Source: Xestospongia bergquistia (Eukaryota > Porifera > Demospongiae > Haplosclerida > Petrosiidae). Taken from it: a stretch of DNA of 64,000 nt. The notes under the pieces were generated by a model. That model was not told the origin of the DNA. It saw only the letters and a program-made list of their open reading frames with translations, and ran no database searches. The position numbers and the translations under genes were made by a program. Positions 9,901 through 21,870 of this stretch are shown here, piece after piece. The stretch spans positions 3,639,821-3,703,820 of the forward strand of contig OZ014417.1 in the NCBI GenBank assembly GCA_963965975.1, in the 5' to 3' direction. How positions within the stretch are numbered: position 1 is the first letter of the stretch; each line of letters starts with the position of its first letter.

Positions 9901-10470
9901 TCAGTTTCTTAAGAGAGGCAAGCATCACTGGATAATAAACATTGTATAGATATTGTGTAAGTTTTAGTTGAGAGACCATCTTCAGCAGGCCTAGATTCTG
10001 ATGTTGAAGACTCTTTTATCTTTAGAGTTTCATCAAAATGATACTTTCAAAGTAAATTATAACTTTCATTCATCCACACCTATTTACTTTCCTATTATTA
10101 TATCACCATCCCCTGCCATTTCTCCTATATTACCATCTTCTTTACTATCTCTATGGCCACCTCTAAATTTCCACCTGTCACTTTATCATTGTAACCTTTA
10201 TTATCATCTCAACCTCTTGTTTCTGTACCTCTAACTACTTTCTCGCAACCTTCTTCATTATCACAACCTGTGACTTTTTTACCTGTCATGGTGCAACCCT
10301 CTTTACCACTTCAGTCTCTTAGTTCTGTATACCTATCACTTCATCATCACAGCCTTCACAAAGGATTCATGTCAAATATCTTGCTAACAAATCTGAAAGA
10401 GGTAGCAAATAACATTGAACAGATTAATAGGGTTGATGTTGATGCTCTATAAGAAACAATAAAAGTAGAG
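9900..10470. other. Mixed fragments; repeat shared with 16740-16830
   Basis: The segment around 9900-9985 matches 16740-16830 (TAAACATTGTATAGATATTG core). Both read LKLTQYLYNVY on the minus strand and are likely debris of one mobile element. The plus-strand serine/leucine-rich ORFs at 10001-10450 look low-complexity and are not supported as genes. Confidence 0.4.
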
Positions 10471-10740
10471 TGTATGTGGGTACTGAAACTTTCAAAGGCT
10501 AATGAACATTTTCTATTGTCTGGGGAGTGGTTGAGTGATACAATTGTGAATTCATCACAGACTTATAGCAATATCTTTTCCTCTTTGCAATGGTTACAAG
10601 ATAGCAATCTTGGACAAATTCTAGCATTTGATGTTCAAAGCTCTCCATTTGTTCAAATGTTATATACATCATTGGGTTACTACCATTCACATCATGAAGT
10701 ATGGTCAAACATTTCCAATGATATATGCAACAAATAATGA
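10471..10740 (+). pseudogene. Ulp1/C48 protease-like fragment, probably transposon-derived
   Basis: The frame reads WLSDTIVNSSQTYSNIF, then LQDSNLGQILAFDVQSSPFV and QMLYTSLGYYH. This resembles the W-LSD...LQDP-LG...F-QIL pattern of C48-like protease modules carried by sponge and cnidarian transposons. The catalytic His/Asp/Cys cannot be identified. Family assignment is tentative. Confidence 0.4.
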
Positions 10741-11780
10741 GCAGCAATGAACAATGGCCTGACACTTGATCCAGAAACCCTGATATGCCATTGTTCAAGC
10801 TAGTACACTTAATTTTTCAAATGCAACTCATCGAGGCTGTTATTACCACTTCATGTAAGCCATGTTGAATGAAAATACAAACAATTGGTCTGGTTGAAGA
10901 GTAGAAGTCTAGCAATCAAGAGCTCAAATGATTTGTTTAAAAAATAGCATCAGTGGCATTCTGTCCACCAACATTTAATTTGTACATACAGCCGTTCAAC
11001 AAGAGGCTCCAGATGTACTGCAATTGCAAGTAGATCAGCTAATTCAATACTTCAATGAAACTTGGTTAAATGGACAATTTGCCATACAGCTACAATGGAA
11101 TTATTTTGATTTCCTCTTTTCTTTTTCTTTAATTTTTCTTCTTTTTTGTGGCAGTGTAGCTCCACTTTCAAAGGTAGCCATCCTGATTCATGTTATAGTT
11201 TATTCCTTCTTCATCACTTTTACTAGTTCATATATGTTACTTTGTTCAATCTGGAATGCCTCCCTTTGAGGTAGTTGTTCATTCTTAGACCATTATGTTA
11301 TGTTATGTTATGTTATTATGTTATGTTAATATCCTAACAGCTCAAAGAAAAACCTTGCTCAAGAATATGAGAAAAATACAGAAGTAGTATAGTAGAAATT
11401 AAAATTAAAGAACAATATTTTTTTTATTATTGACAAAATGAATGCCCAATAGCTACTGCTAGTTTAAAGGGCACAAACAGAATAGAACAATAATAAAACA
11501 GAACTAAGATATTAAAGTACTGGATATAATATCATTAATAACACAGAGATAAATAAGTGATTGATAGTATATAAGTTTTAGTGTGATCTGGAGGTGCTTT
11601 AACTTCTCTAGATCTGTATTGACCATTGTTTGTGTAGTGTTGTTACTATAGCAACTTAATAAAGTGATAATGAATATTATAATTATTAGCAAAAATAACA
11701 AATTATTTTAGATGAATACAACGATAAGGTTGATTACAATTTTGACTTAATCAATTTCCATAGTAATGACATTGGTAAGA
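10741..11780. other. No gene recognised; short TTATG microsatellite near 11294-11327
   Basis: Contains a small (TTATG)n tract and, from about 11570, the 3' flank of copy B (TGTAGTGTTGTTACTATAGC) shared by all PRDM9-like copies. The ORF at 11024-11269 has no recognisable domain. Confidence 0.5.
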
Positions 11781-11787
11781 TTTATCA

Positions 11788-13828
11788 CTAGTGTATACGA
11801 AGATGAGTTTGTAGATTAGAACTTAGATTAAATCTTTTTCCACAGTACTGACATTGGTAAGGTTTATCACCAGTGTGTATACGAAGATGAGCTTTAAGAT
11901 TACTATTATTACTGAATCCCTTTCCACAGTACTGACATTGGTAAGGTTTATCAACAGTGTGTATACGAAGATGTTTTTGAATATCACTATTACGACTAAA
12001 TCCTTTTTCACAGTACTGACATTGGTAAGATTTATCACCAGTGTGTATACGAAGATGAGTTTGAAGATTACCATTCTGACTAAATCTTTTTCCACAGTAC
12101 TGACATTGGTAAGGTTTGTCACCAGTGTGTATACAAAGATGAGTCCTCGATGATGACTGACAAGAAAGTTTCTTTCCACAATAATCACACATATTATCTG
12201 CATTCTCAACTAGTAGTTTATCATTGGAAATGAGTTCTTTCTTAAGATTCCTTTCTTTTACATCAAGTTGCTCATGTTTACAAATGTGGTCTTGTAACTG
12301 ATACAATTCACAAAAAATTTCTTGACATTTTTGACAAGTAAAACATTGAGGATTTAGCAGCAAGACAATTAGGATTAAGTCAAAGATGCAAATCAAAATT
12401 GGTTTTCAAAACAAAACTACATCCACAATTTTTGTAATTATAAAGTTGACAATCATCTAAAAAAAGATACTAAATTGTATTTCTGTCAAAAGAATTACTT
12501 AACCTTCTTCAAAACTAGCTGTAATCCCAAGTTCTCTTGCATATTGTTCACCATACCATACATAGAGTTCATTACCATACATAGAGTTAGTTAGCTCTTC
12601 TTTTAACACTCCCTTCCTTCATAAGGACCAAACCGATAATAGATGTTACCATGATTCTGAAAAGCTATTAAATTCTGCTCATCTTCATTGCGAGCACAGT
12701 TAACAAATCGTAACCAATTACTTTCCTTATCTGATTGACCATCAATATAATATGACTCCTCTCCAACATGCATCACCTGAATAAATTAAAATAAATAATA
12801 CTTTTTAAATTATTTTATTACAGTACCTCCCACATGTAGCTAATATCTTCACATTTAATGAGCTCTTCTTTTAACACTCTTTTTCCTTCATAAGGACCAA
12901 ACATAACTCCACGAGGTATAAACTGCTTAGCAAAAACACCCAGTCCAGCATTGGGTATCTTACAAGGTTTAACAGTTAATTCAGATGGTACAAATAAAGT
13001 AGTGTATTGTAGAAATGCTTCATCATGACCACTAGAAGGATCTAGAGTTAGTAAGGGTCCATGAACAGGACAGTCACCATGATGAAATTCCTCACAGTTG
13101 TCACAAACTAGTAACAAAAGTTGTAGAAGTAACCTTATTGATACTAAACTTACAGAGATATTCATCTTCATCAGATAGTTCATCTTCTCTGTATTCTTTT
13201 TGGTGACTTAATCTCTTAGGATTTCGTTTACTAACTGTACACTGAATTACATCACTACTGTATTAAGATAAATACATTATCAATACTGATATAATCTAAC
13301 TTACACATCTTCAATATCAAATCCTTCAAAGTCTTTATATTCTTCATTATCATCATCTCCAAATAACTCAAAAAACTCATTAGACAATTTGCAATCAAGG
13401 CTCTCAAATGAAGGCTCCTCCCTCTCTACAGGTTTGTAATATTTCTTCTGCTGTGGTTTTTTTCGCTTTAAGGCTCTTGTAACTTAGTGATTTAAACACA
13501 AAAGAATAATGTCCATATTTTATTTAGAAGTCTATTATTTCTCATGTCATATGTGTTTTTTTGTCATCACACAAGTCTCTAGAGCAGGTATCCATTCATC
13601 TCCACTATCACTGCTACTATTACTACAATTACTATATCGTCTCCTTCTCCTTTTTCCAGCTCTACTCTTGTTTTGGTACTTAGCATCTAAACCTACACAT
13701 AATCTTTATCACTTTTATTTACCTTGTAATAGTTTTTTACCTAAAGTTTTGATGATTTCAATATTTTTTTAAATATTCTCTAGTCTTCTCTTCTCATAGT
13801 CACATAATTCTTGCATTATATCTGCCAT
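11788..13828 (-). pseudogene. PRDM9-like: PRDM9-like pseudogene, copy B
   Basis: Recognisable exons: 1 (13741-13828), 2 (to 13692), 4 (about 13305-13492), 5 (13154-13257), 6 (12827-13107), 7 (12504-12776), 8 (to 11788). Exon 3 is absent. Lesions: an in-frame TGA near the end of exon 2; loss of the AG acceptor before exon 4; a block in exon 7 replaced by exon 6-like sequence (net +35 bp, frameshift); CGA to TGA in the first isolated finger of exon 8 with a following one-base insertion; and a two-base deletion at 11788 that truncates the array after five fingers, with a further finger surviving as frameshifted sequence to about 11710. The SET part of exon 6 is still open. Non-functional as a full protein. 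Confidence 0.88.
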
Positions 13829-13863
13829 TTTCAGACTAGCTGATAAACAAGATAGCAGCCACT

Positions 13864-13878
13864 ATTTCCGTTAAAAAT
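13864..13878 (-). promoter_or_regulatory. Conserved ATTTTTAACGGAAAT box upstream of copy B
   Basis: Identical 15-mer, 36 bp upstream of the copy B start codon. See the copy A box. Confidence 0.45.
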
Positions 13879-14054
13879 ACTAACGCCTCCCACTAAAATT
13901 TTATTGGTTCTTACCAAAATACATTAATTAATATTTAATTAAATATTATGAAGGTTTATTCATCTGTTGATATTGTAGGTTGTGATAGTTTTACTCTCTT
14001 ACGAGCTAAATATTTCTTATAAAGTCATTTGAGAGGAGAAAGTTGTAGTCATTT

Positions 14055-14735
14055 TCTTTATAGGTCCTTGTTATGTGATGTTATTATTACTGCTCAAAAA
14101 TGCTGTGTTTCATATTTAAGAATATTTATATAATGTTCTCTGTTCTACTAATAAATGTACATGTAAATTAAAGAATCTGTTTAGATTTTTTTACAGACTT
14201 TAACATCATTTCTGGACACAGACAATTACTCTACTTAAGATAGAACTATATAGCTAACTTGATAAAAAATTTGAAGTGATTTCACTACCTATCTATATTT
14301 AGTCTAATACCATGGACCAAAAGGTTAAAAATTGAGAATTTGGTCCATGTCACCAAATCATTAAATTTTTTGTGGAGTTAGCTATATAGGTCCCTGTTAA
14401 GTGACATTATTATTACTGCTCTAAAATGTTGCGTTTCATATTTTAAAATATTTATATAATGGCCTTTGTTCTACTAACAAATGTACATGTAAATTAAAGA
14501 ATCAGTTTAGTTTTTTTATAGACTTTAATATCATTTCAGAACGCAAACAGTTACTCTACTTAACAAGGACCTATATAGCTAACTTCATAAAAAATTAGAA
14601 GTTATTTCGCTACCTATCATTTTAGGCCATTTTTAGCTCAATACCATGGACCAAAAGGTTAAAAATTGAGAATTTGGTCCATGTCACCAAATCTCTTAAA
14701 CGTTTTTGTGGAATTAGGTATATAGGTCCTTGTAC
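14055..14735. repeat. Tandem duplication, two units of about 340 bp
   Basis: Both units share TATAGGTCC at their starts, a (C)TTTGTTCTACTAA stretch, AATGTACATGTAAATTAAAG and ACCATGGACCAAAAGG, and both end with GTTAGCTATATAGG or a close variant. The CATGGACC/GGTCCATG pair inside each unit is an inverted repeat. No coding potential is seen. Confidence 0.85.
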
Positions 14736-15244
14736 AGTACTCAAAGGTCACGAAAAGAAGAGAAGACAATTGCAAGAAAGAACTAATTCTGTTGTTGTTC
14801 CAAACATAATTGTACATGTACACTTACCAACAGTATAAATATAGAATATGATTAACAACATTGATGAAGTAAAGACTGTTTGTTAAAATAACTAAAACTG
14901 TATTTTTAAGGGCCAAGAATAAAACTAGTCCAACTTAAACAAACAGTATAACAAATTTTATGATTTGTTTAATTTTATAAGCACCATGCATAAAAAAACC
15001 CGTAAGCAGTAAGTGTGTTTATAATGTAACTATAATATAATAACTAATAATTATTATACTTGTTAGGTAATGATAGGGATGAAGAAACTAAAGAATGATA
15101 TCATCCAAATTTTATGCAGCATTTCAAAGATCATGGCAAGAAGCCAGGAAAGAAACCAGCTCCTGTTGGACCACAAAGTATATATGCTTACTTTCCTAGT
15201 ATATAGATATTAAAGATTATGTAAGTTTATTTGATGCAGAACTA

Positions 15245-15259
15245 ATCTCTCTCTCTCTC

Positions 15260-15295
<36 letters not shown>
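15245..15295. repeat. CT microsatellite
   Basis: A (CT)n tract followed by CTTTCCCTGTAACTGAAAAA. The same tract plus about 90 bp of flank recurs at 15893-15990, where it interrupts the integrase reading frame, so the two are duplicated fragments of the same element. Confidence 0.9.
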
Positions 15296-15297
<2 letters not shown>

Positions 15298-15759
15298 TGT
15301 AACTGAAAAATTCTCTGTTTCAACATCAATTGATATGACACCATGGGCATATTCTACTAAAGATGAATTCAAATGTACAGTATATGAAGAGAGGGTTAAT
15401 TCTTGGATATATTATATATATGCAAACATACATGTCTCTTAAAATAAATCACATTCATGTTTCTTGTCATGAGTGAACTTCAACAACATTGGTTAAGTAT
15501 TAGATTCCACCTTTCATCTATAATTCATTTGTCTAGTCATTTTCACACATAATAATAGTATGCCATAAGCAACTGAATACACATACCTGTGGATGATAGG
15601 GTGTGGTATAGTGTCACTTTATGCCAGGAAGTTTTATAGGATCTTTGTCAAGTTGGCATCTAAACTCTGCCTTAGTTACTTGTCAACAGTTTAGGAAGAC
15701 CCATTCTTATGAAAATCTGTGACAAATATGCATATGAATTATATAAATATTGAATAATA

Positions 15760-16255
15760 ACAATATGAATATTTACTTTTAATAATGATCATTACCTTGA
15801 ATAAATTTTCAGTGACACTATGGGCAGATTTACTAGGCAAGGGAACAGCTTCTACCCATATCGTAAAATAATATAACATAGTGAGATAAAATGACTCTCT
15901 CTCTCTCTCTCTCTTTCCCTGTAGCTGAAAAATTCTCTGTTTCAACATCAATTGATATGACATCATGGGCATATTCTACTGTTGAACATATTGGACTGAT
16001 GAAGTCAACTGCTATATGGTACCATGGAGAATGTGCTGGTATTGGATGAAGCTCTCTGTTAATGACAATTAGTTTTTTGTTCATCCTATAACATTCATTA
16101 CAGGTAGCAACCTACATGTGTTGATATAAAACAATGCTAACTCTTAAACAAATTTCCCATTTCTTTGACATCATTCCATAGACCTTTCCACATAAATAAT
16201 TCCCTGATTTGTTCTTTCATTCTATTGTTTTTTAAACCCAATATGTCCCTATGTT
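15760..16255 (-). pseudogene. Ty3/gypsy-type integrase relic
   Basis: On the minus strand a zinc-binding region ends with CNECYRMNKK, followed by ELHPIPAHSPWYHIAVDFI (first catalytic Asp of an rve integrase core). After an inserted CT microsatellite and a frame change comes YFTIWVEAVPLPSKSAHSVT and ENLFKV. The second Asp/Glu region is damaged or missing. Such integrases insert LTR-retrotransposon cDNA. No LTRs were identified. Confidence 0.8.
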
Positions 16256-16329
16256 TGGACTATTGTAATGTGTTTCACAATCCTTAATTGCTCACTTTGA
16301 GATCGTACGTATTTAACTATGTACAGTAT

Positions 16330-16690
16330 TTTTAACACTCTCCTTCCTTCATAAGGACCAAACCTAACTCCATGAGGTATAAACTGCTAAGCAAAAAAAA
16401 TTATACATAAATTGTACAAGAAACACTACTGTCACGGGTTCATTAGACTTCACTACTCCACTAGCTACAATGACACTATATTCTGTTACTGTGCTCTGGA
16501 TCTTTGGGACTAGTCATCCTGGAACTACTTTAACTTCTCTAGATCTGTATTGTCTATTGTTTGTGTAGTGTTATTACTATGGAAACTTAATAAAGTCTAA
16601 TGTATATGTAAATAATTATCAAAAATGGTCACTAACTATTTTAGATGAATAAGATACCTTTGGAGATTGCCATTTTAGTTGAATCAGCAG
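16330..16690 (-). pseudogene. Solo relic of a further PRDM9-like copy
   Basis: At 16330-16395 the minus strand reads QFIPHGVRFGPYEGRRVLK, a piece of SET exon 6 with a stop just upstream. From 16440 to 16690 it carries the 3' flank typical of the family and a decayed last-finger end before the TTCATCTAAAATA terminus. Everything between is deleted. A second copy of the 3' flank (about 17030-17200) belongs to copy C. Confidence 0.65.
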
Positions 16691-17201
16691 TGACAACAAT
16701 CTCTATCATCTAGTATCTTCATTAAACTGTTTTCTTTTTATTTCAGTTTGTTAAGAGAGCCAAGCATCACTAGATGATAAACATTGTATAGATATTGTGT
16801 AAGTTTTAGTTGAGTGACCATCTTCAGCAGTGACAGCAATCTCTATCAGTGAAGTAGTACCTTCAGATAATTGAAATGTTTTACTTGTAGCATCTCCCTA
16901 GAATTAGTAAGACTTAATTATAATTAAAGCCTAGCTAGAAACAACTTACACCTACTTTAATTGTATAACAATAGTAATCTCCAAGTTCATCACTATCACT
17001 GGTTAGAGGTTTTAATATGACTTCATGCACTTACTCCATTAGCTACAGTGACCATATATTCTGTTGCTTTGCTCTGGAATTTTGGGACTAGTCACATTGG
17101 AGCTACTTTAACTTCTCTAGACTGCATTGTCCATTGTTTTTGTAGTGTTGTTACTATGTTAACTTAATGTGTAATGAAAATGATTAGTACAAAAAGTATC
17201 A

Positions 17202-19458
17202 TTATTTTAGATGAATATGAAGATGTTTTTGGAGACTACCATTATGACGAAATCCTTTTCTACAGTACTGACATTGGTAAGGTTTATCACCAGTGTGTAT
17301 ACGAAGATGAATTTGGAGACTACTACTATGATTAAATCTTTTTTCACAGTGCTGACATTGGTAAGGTCTATCACCAGTGTGTATACGAACATGAGTTTGG
17401 AGATTACCATTCAGACTAAATCTTTTTCCACAGTACTGACATTGGTAAGGTTTATCACCAGTGTGTATACGGACATGAGTTTGGAGATTAAAGCTTTGTT
17501 TAAATCCTTTTCCACAGTACTGACATTGGTAAGGTTTGTCACCAGTGTGGATACGAAGATGTTGTTTAAGATTACTATTCTGAATAAATCCTTTTCCACA
17601 GTACTCACATTGGTAAGGTTTATGACCAGTGTGTATACAAAGATGAGTTTGGAGACTATGATTCTGACTAAATCCTTTTCCACAGTAATGACATTGGTAA
17701 GATTTATCACCCATGTGTATAGGAAGATGTTTTCGAAGACTACCATTATGACTAAATCCTTTTCCACAATACTGACATTGGTAAGGATTATCACCATTGT
17801 GTATACGGAGATGAGTCCTCAACGATGACTGACGAGAAAATTTCTTTCCACAATAATCACACATATAATATTCATTCTCAACCAGCAGTTTATCATTGGA
17901 AATGAGCCTTTTTTTATTTATTTCTTTTTCATCAAGTTGCTCATGTTTACGAATGTGGTCTTGTAACTGATACAATTGACAAAAATTTTCTTGACATTTT
18001 TGACAAGTAAAACATTGAGGATTAGCAGCAAGACAATTTGGATTATGTCGAAGATGCAAATCAAAATTGGCTTTCAAAACAAAACTACTTCCACAATTTT
18101 TGCAATTATAAAGTTGACAATTATCTAAAAATAGATAGTAAATTTTATTTCTGCCAAAAGAATTACCCTACCTTCTTCAAAACTAGCTGTAATCCCAAGT
18201 TCTCTTGCATATTGTTCACCATACCATACATAGAGTTCATTACCAGGATAGATATGCTTGAATGAGCGATAATAGATGTTACCATGATACTGAAAAGCTA
18301 TTAAATTTTGTTCATCTACATTGCGAGCACAGTTAATAAATCGTAACCAGTTACTTTGCTTATCTGATTGACCATCAATATAATATGAACCCTCTCCAAA
18401 ACGCCTTACCTGAATAAATATAACTAATTAATAATTTTGTATTTATTACAGTACCTCCCACATGTAGCTAGTATCTTCTCCTTTAGTGACCTCTTCTTTT
18501 AACACTCTCCTTCCTTCATAAGGACCAAATCTAACTCCACGAGGTATAAACTGTGTAGCAAAAACACCCAGTCCAGCATTGGCTATCTTAGAAGGTTTAA
18601 CAGTTAATTCAGATGGAACAAATACAGTAGTGTATTCTAGAGATGTTTCATCATGACCACTAGAAGGATCTAGAGTTAGTAAGGGTCCATGAACAGGACA
18701 GTCACCATGATGAAATTCCTCACAGTTGTCACAAACTAGTAACAAAAGTTGTCGAAGTAACCATATTCATAATGAACTTACAGAGATATTCATCTTCATT
18801 AGATACTTTATCTTTTCTGTATTCTTTTTGGTGAAATAATTTCTTAGAATATCGTTCACTAACTGGATACTGAGGTATATCACCACCGTATTAAGAAAAA
18901 TATATCAACAATACTGATATAATCTATCTTACACATCTTTAATATCAAATCCTTCAAAGTCTTCATATTCTTCATTATTATCATCTCCAAATAACTCAGA
19001 AAATTTATTAGACAACTTGCAATCAAAGCTCTCAAATGAAGGCTCCTCCCCCTCTACAGGTTGGTAATATTTCTTCTGCTGTGTTTTTTGCTGCTTCAAG
19101 ATTCTTGAAAGTTGGTGATCTAAACACAAAAGAAAGGTGTCCATATTTTATTTACAAGTTCATTACCTCTAATGACATCATTTGGCTTTTTCTTCATCAC
19201 ACAAGTCTCTCTAGCAGGTACCCATTCATCTCCAGTATCACTGCTACTATTACTACAATTACTATATTGTCTCCTTCTCCTTTTTTAAACTCTACTCTTT
19301 TTTTGGGACTTAACATCTAAACCTAGACACAAAAGTTATCACTTTTATTTATCATACAATAGTATTATACCTAAAGTTTTCATGTGCTCAATATTCTTTT
19401 CAACATTCTCTAGTCTTCTCTTCTCATAGTCACATAATTCTTGCATTACATCTGCCAT
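17202..19458 (-). CDS. PRDM9-like: PRDM9-like copy C: open SET and zinc-finger exons, damaged N-terminal exons
   Basis: Exons: 19371-19458, 19167-19322, 18933-19119, 18782 to about 18885, 18455-18735, 18172-18409, 17202-18124. Exons 5-8 are open and encode the knuckle, SET core and eight array fingers. Lesions: a TAA at 19285-19287 in exon 2, and CAG to CGG at the exon 5 acceptor; an in-frame AG 27 nt downstream could substitute. Exon 3 is missing, but the exon 4 acceptor sits so that exon 2 joins exon 4 in frame. Upstream, the conserved 15-mer box is gone, replaced by sequence including a GGGGAGGG stretch. It could be a pseudogene, or encode a SET/finger protein lacking KRAB if started downstream. 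Finger -1/2/3/6 sets differ from those of A and E. Confidence 0.7.
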
Positions 19459-19459
19459 T

Positions 19460-20200
19460 TTGAATTCTTCAGACTAGCTAGTTTCGAGGCCAGAGGTTTT
19501 GCAAGGGGAGGGAATATCTGGACAACTCGCGCTCAAGTTTGGGCAACTATGAATATTATTATATCTAAAGATCACATGACTTGTGATAAATTTGTAATCC
19601 TTTTTTATAACACTTTCCAGTCTGCTTGTATCTTAATTAGTTTTATTTTAATTAGATCGTCGTGTGGTCCCTTACAATTTGATTATCGTACACTTCTCTT
19701 CTCTAATATCCATAACATCATCAAATGAACTGTCAATATCAAGTTGAGGCATTAGCTGATGGAATAATCTTAGAAGACATGTTTGGAGATCTTTTACTTG
19801 TGGACATTTGTCTACTAATGATGCACTTGGTTTGTGACTCTTGCACTGTATCTTCTTGACAGGCTAAAAAATATGGTAGTTTTGAACAGTATAATAATTG
19901 TAAATGGATTGAAGAGATATATAGCAACCATTTTAATGTTAACAGATGATGACTGCCTCCCATGAAAGATTGCTACCCTTAAAGTATAAGATTAAAATTT
20001 CTTAATTGAAAATGTGTTAATTCCTAAGACCAGTAAAATGGTGATCTTATAATGATAATCATTTGTTCAAGTTTTATTTGCTAAACTTTATACTGTATAG
20101 CAAATTTATTAAGCTAACATCTATAGCAAGTAAACTGCTAAGTAATAAAGCAAGCAAAATAGGAAATGCAGATACTATAATAATCATAATTGCAATACAA
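19460..20200. other. Duplicated flank, no gene recognised
   Basis: The stretch 19690-19960 recurs at 34010-34260 (upstream of D), inverted at 870-1140 (upstream of A) and at 27150-27390 next to a LINE relic, suggesting it began as part of a retroelement or its target flank. Short ORFs are not conserved. Confidence 0.5.
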
Positions 20201-20207
20201 AGTAAAT

Positions 20208-20945
20208 TCATTCATCATTTTCTGAATCTGTTCCTTCAATTATATATTGGGTTATGGCATTAGTTGATGCAGTGGTATATTTTGTGTAAACTGCTGTATC
20301 TGCTTCTAATCTGTTGACAGAAGAAGGATGATTCATCTGATAATTATAAGGTTTCCGTAGAAAAGTGATATGAACTAGAAGTGCTAGTCCAGAGAAAAAT
20401 CCTAGCAGCCAATATGTCACTAAATGAGCCATTGCTAAATTATAGCTCCTATGTGAAGATATAGCTCCATATATCCGATCAATTAAGGGAAAGAGAACTA
20501 GCATATAGAACACAATTGGATATGCTAGCAATGGTAGGAGTTGTTTTAAAGCAGTCTTGTTACGATTTTGTTCTTGACTAATCATCAGTGGTTCAGCCTC
20601 TGTCTCATGGTGTCTACATGATCTATAAGTTAAAACAAAAAGGATGCTAATGACCATAAACAAACAGACAGTAAGAGAGACAACGAGAGGTCCATACCAC
20701 AATGTAAATTGTTCTATAATTCCTTCCTTGTACTTCCTATTAGGACAGTTGTCATTCCAATTTCGTATCCAACACCATGCATTTGCTATGCCATAAACAA
20801 AATATTTCTATAACTTTAAACAAAGAACTATTGCTATTGTCACAATACACATCAGAGTTGATACAGCACTAGTACTTGTCATTGCTATCAGTAAATGGTT
20901 CATTTGACTCTTGGTAAAAGATCCATTGCAATGATTGGAACGCGA
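20208..20945 (-). pseudogene. GPCR-like multi-pass membrane protein, internally deleted
   Basis: Minus-strand frame: a transmembrane helix (LLIAMTSTSAVSTLMCIVTI), then after a stop FVYGIANAWCWIRNWNDNCP, then helices WYGPLVVSLTVCLFMVISIL, LLPLLAYPIVFYMLVLFPLI and MAHLVTYWLLGFFSGLALL, then a hydrophilic tail. The loop WCWI followed by TM5-7 resembles the cAMP-receptor-like/secretin-like GPCR fold. Segments expected for TM2-TM4 are missing between 20800 and 20830, and there is an in-frame stop, so this is a relic or a copy missing exons. Ligand cannot be inferred. Confidence 0.55.
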
Positions 20946-20950
20946 ATTAG

Positions 20951-21198
20951 AAGGTAAGGACTCTATTTCAGCAACGATCCAAACTCCTCCTACCGGATGC
21001 TAACCGTAATGTCTGATCAGAGATGTCTGATCAGAATGTCTGATCAGAGACTCTCAACTCACACGGTTTGACCGTGTGACACACAGTTTTGGGCTAACTC
21101 ACACGGGCACATGGCAATGGTTTCATTTCTCAGGAAGGTAAGGACTCCATTTCAGCAACGATCCAAACTCCTCTTACCGGATGCAAACCGTAATGTCT
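20951..21198. repeat. 64-bp direct repeats flanking a palindrome-rich core
   Basis: A 64-bp sequence (AAGGTAAGGACTCTATTTCA...ACCGTAATGTCT) at 20951-21014 recurs at 21135-21198. Between them lie three TCTGATCAGA-type palindromes and a hairpin CACACGGT-TTG-ACCGTGTG near 21060. The block is more GC-rich than its surroundings. It is possibly a solo terminal-repeat element. Confidence 0.7.
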
Positions 21199-21199
21199 A

Positions 21200-21870
21200 A
21201 ACATACCTATTTTTTGCTGAATGTCTGATAGGTATATATATAGTAGTATTAATTTCACATTAAACTATTGTGTTTTCTATAAATTGGTAATAAAGTATTT
21301 TCATTTGTTATTATTGTAATTTGTGATCAGGTAAGTGGCATTTAATAAGACATAATTATTTATTTTATTTTATTATAGCTAATTTCACATCAAAATGTGG
21401 CTTTATTCTGCTAGCATCTAACCATATTATAAACATTAACTTTTGAGTCTTCAACATAAATGAAGGTCTAGACCACAGTACTGATTTTCTGTATGCTTGT
21501 GTTGTTGCTCTGGAAACAATAATTGATTGAGAAACTTGTACAGGCTAGGAAACAAAAATGTCTCATTTTTATGCTACAATAGATATTTATGATGCTACTT
21601 AGAAATATGATAAGCATCCATAGTCTATCAACCCTAAATGTTTTAAAATTTCATTGATTTATATACCCCAACAAGTTGCAACTGTATCATTCTAGTTCAG
21701 TCATACAATTTATTTCCTAGTTACGATGCTAAAAGTGATGAAATAATATGACCGAATCTGCAGACAGACATATCTGCAATATCCTCCTTATAAACAATCT
21801 TACATACTAAAGAGGCGGAGCCTGTAGAATTGGGACAGCTTCTGTAAGGGCGTTCCATATTCTGGTAGAG
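21200..21870. other. No gene recognised
   Basis: AT-rich sequence upstream of the esterase-like copy. No conserved ORF or repeat was identified. Confidence 0.5.

Noticed and set aside
10001..10234. Serine/proline/leucine-rich plus-strand ORF as a protein gene
   Set aside because: Low-complexity CT-rich composition, no splice or homology support.
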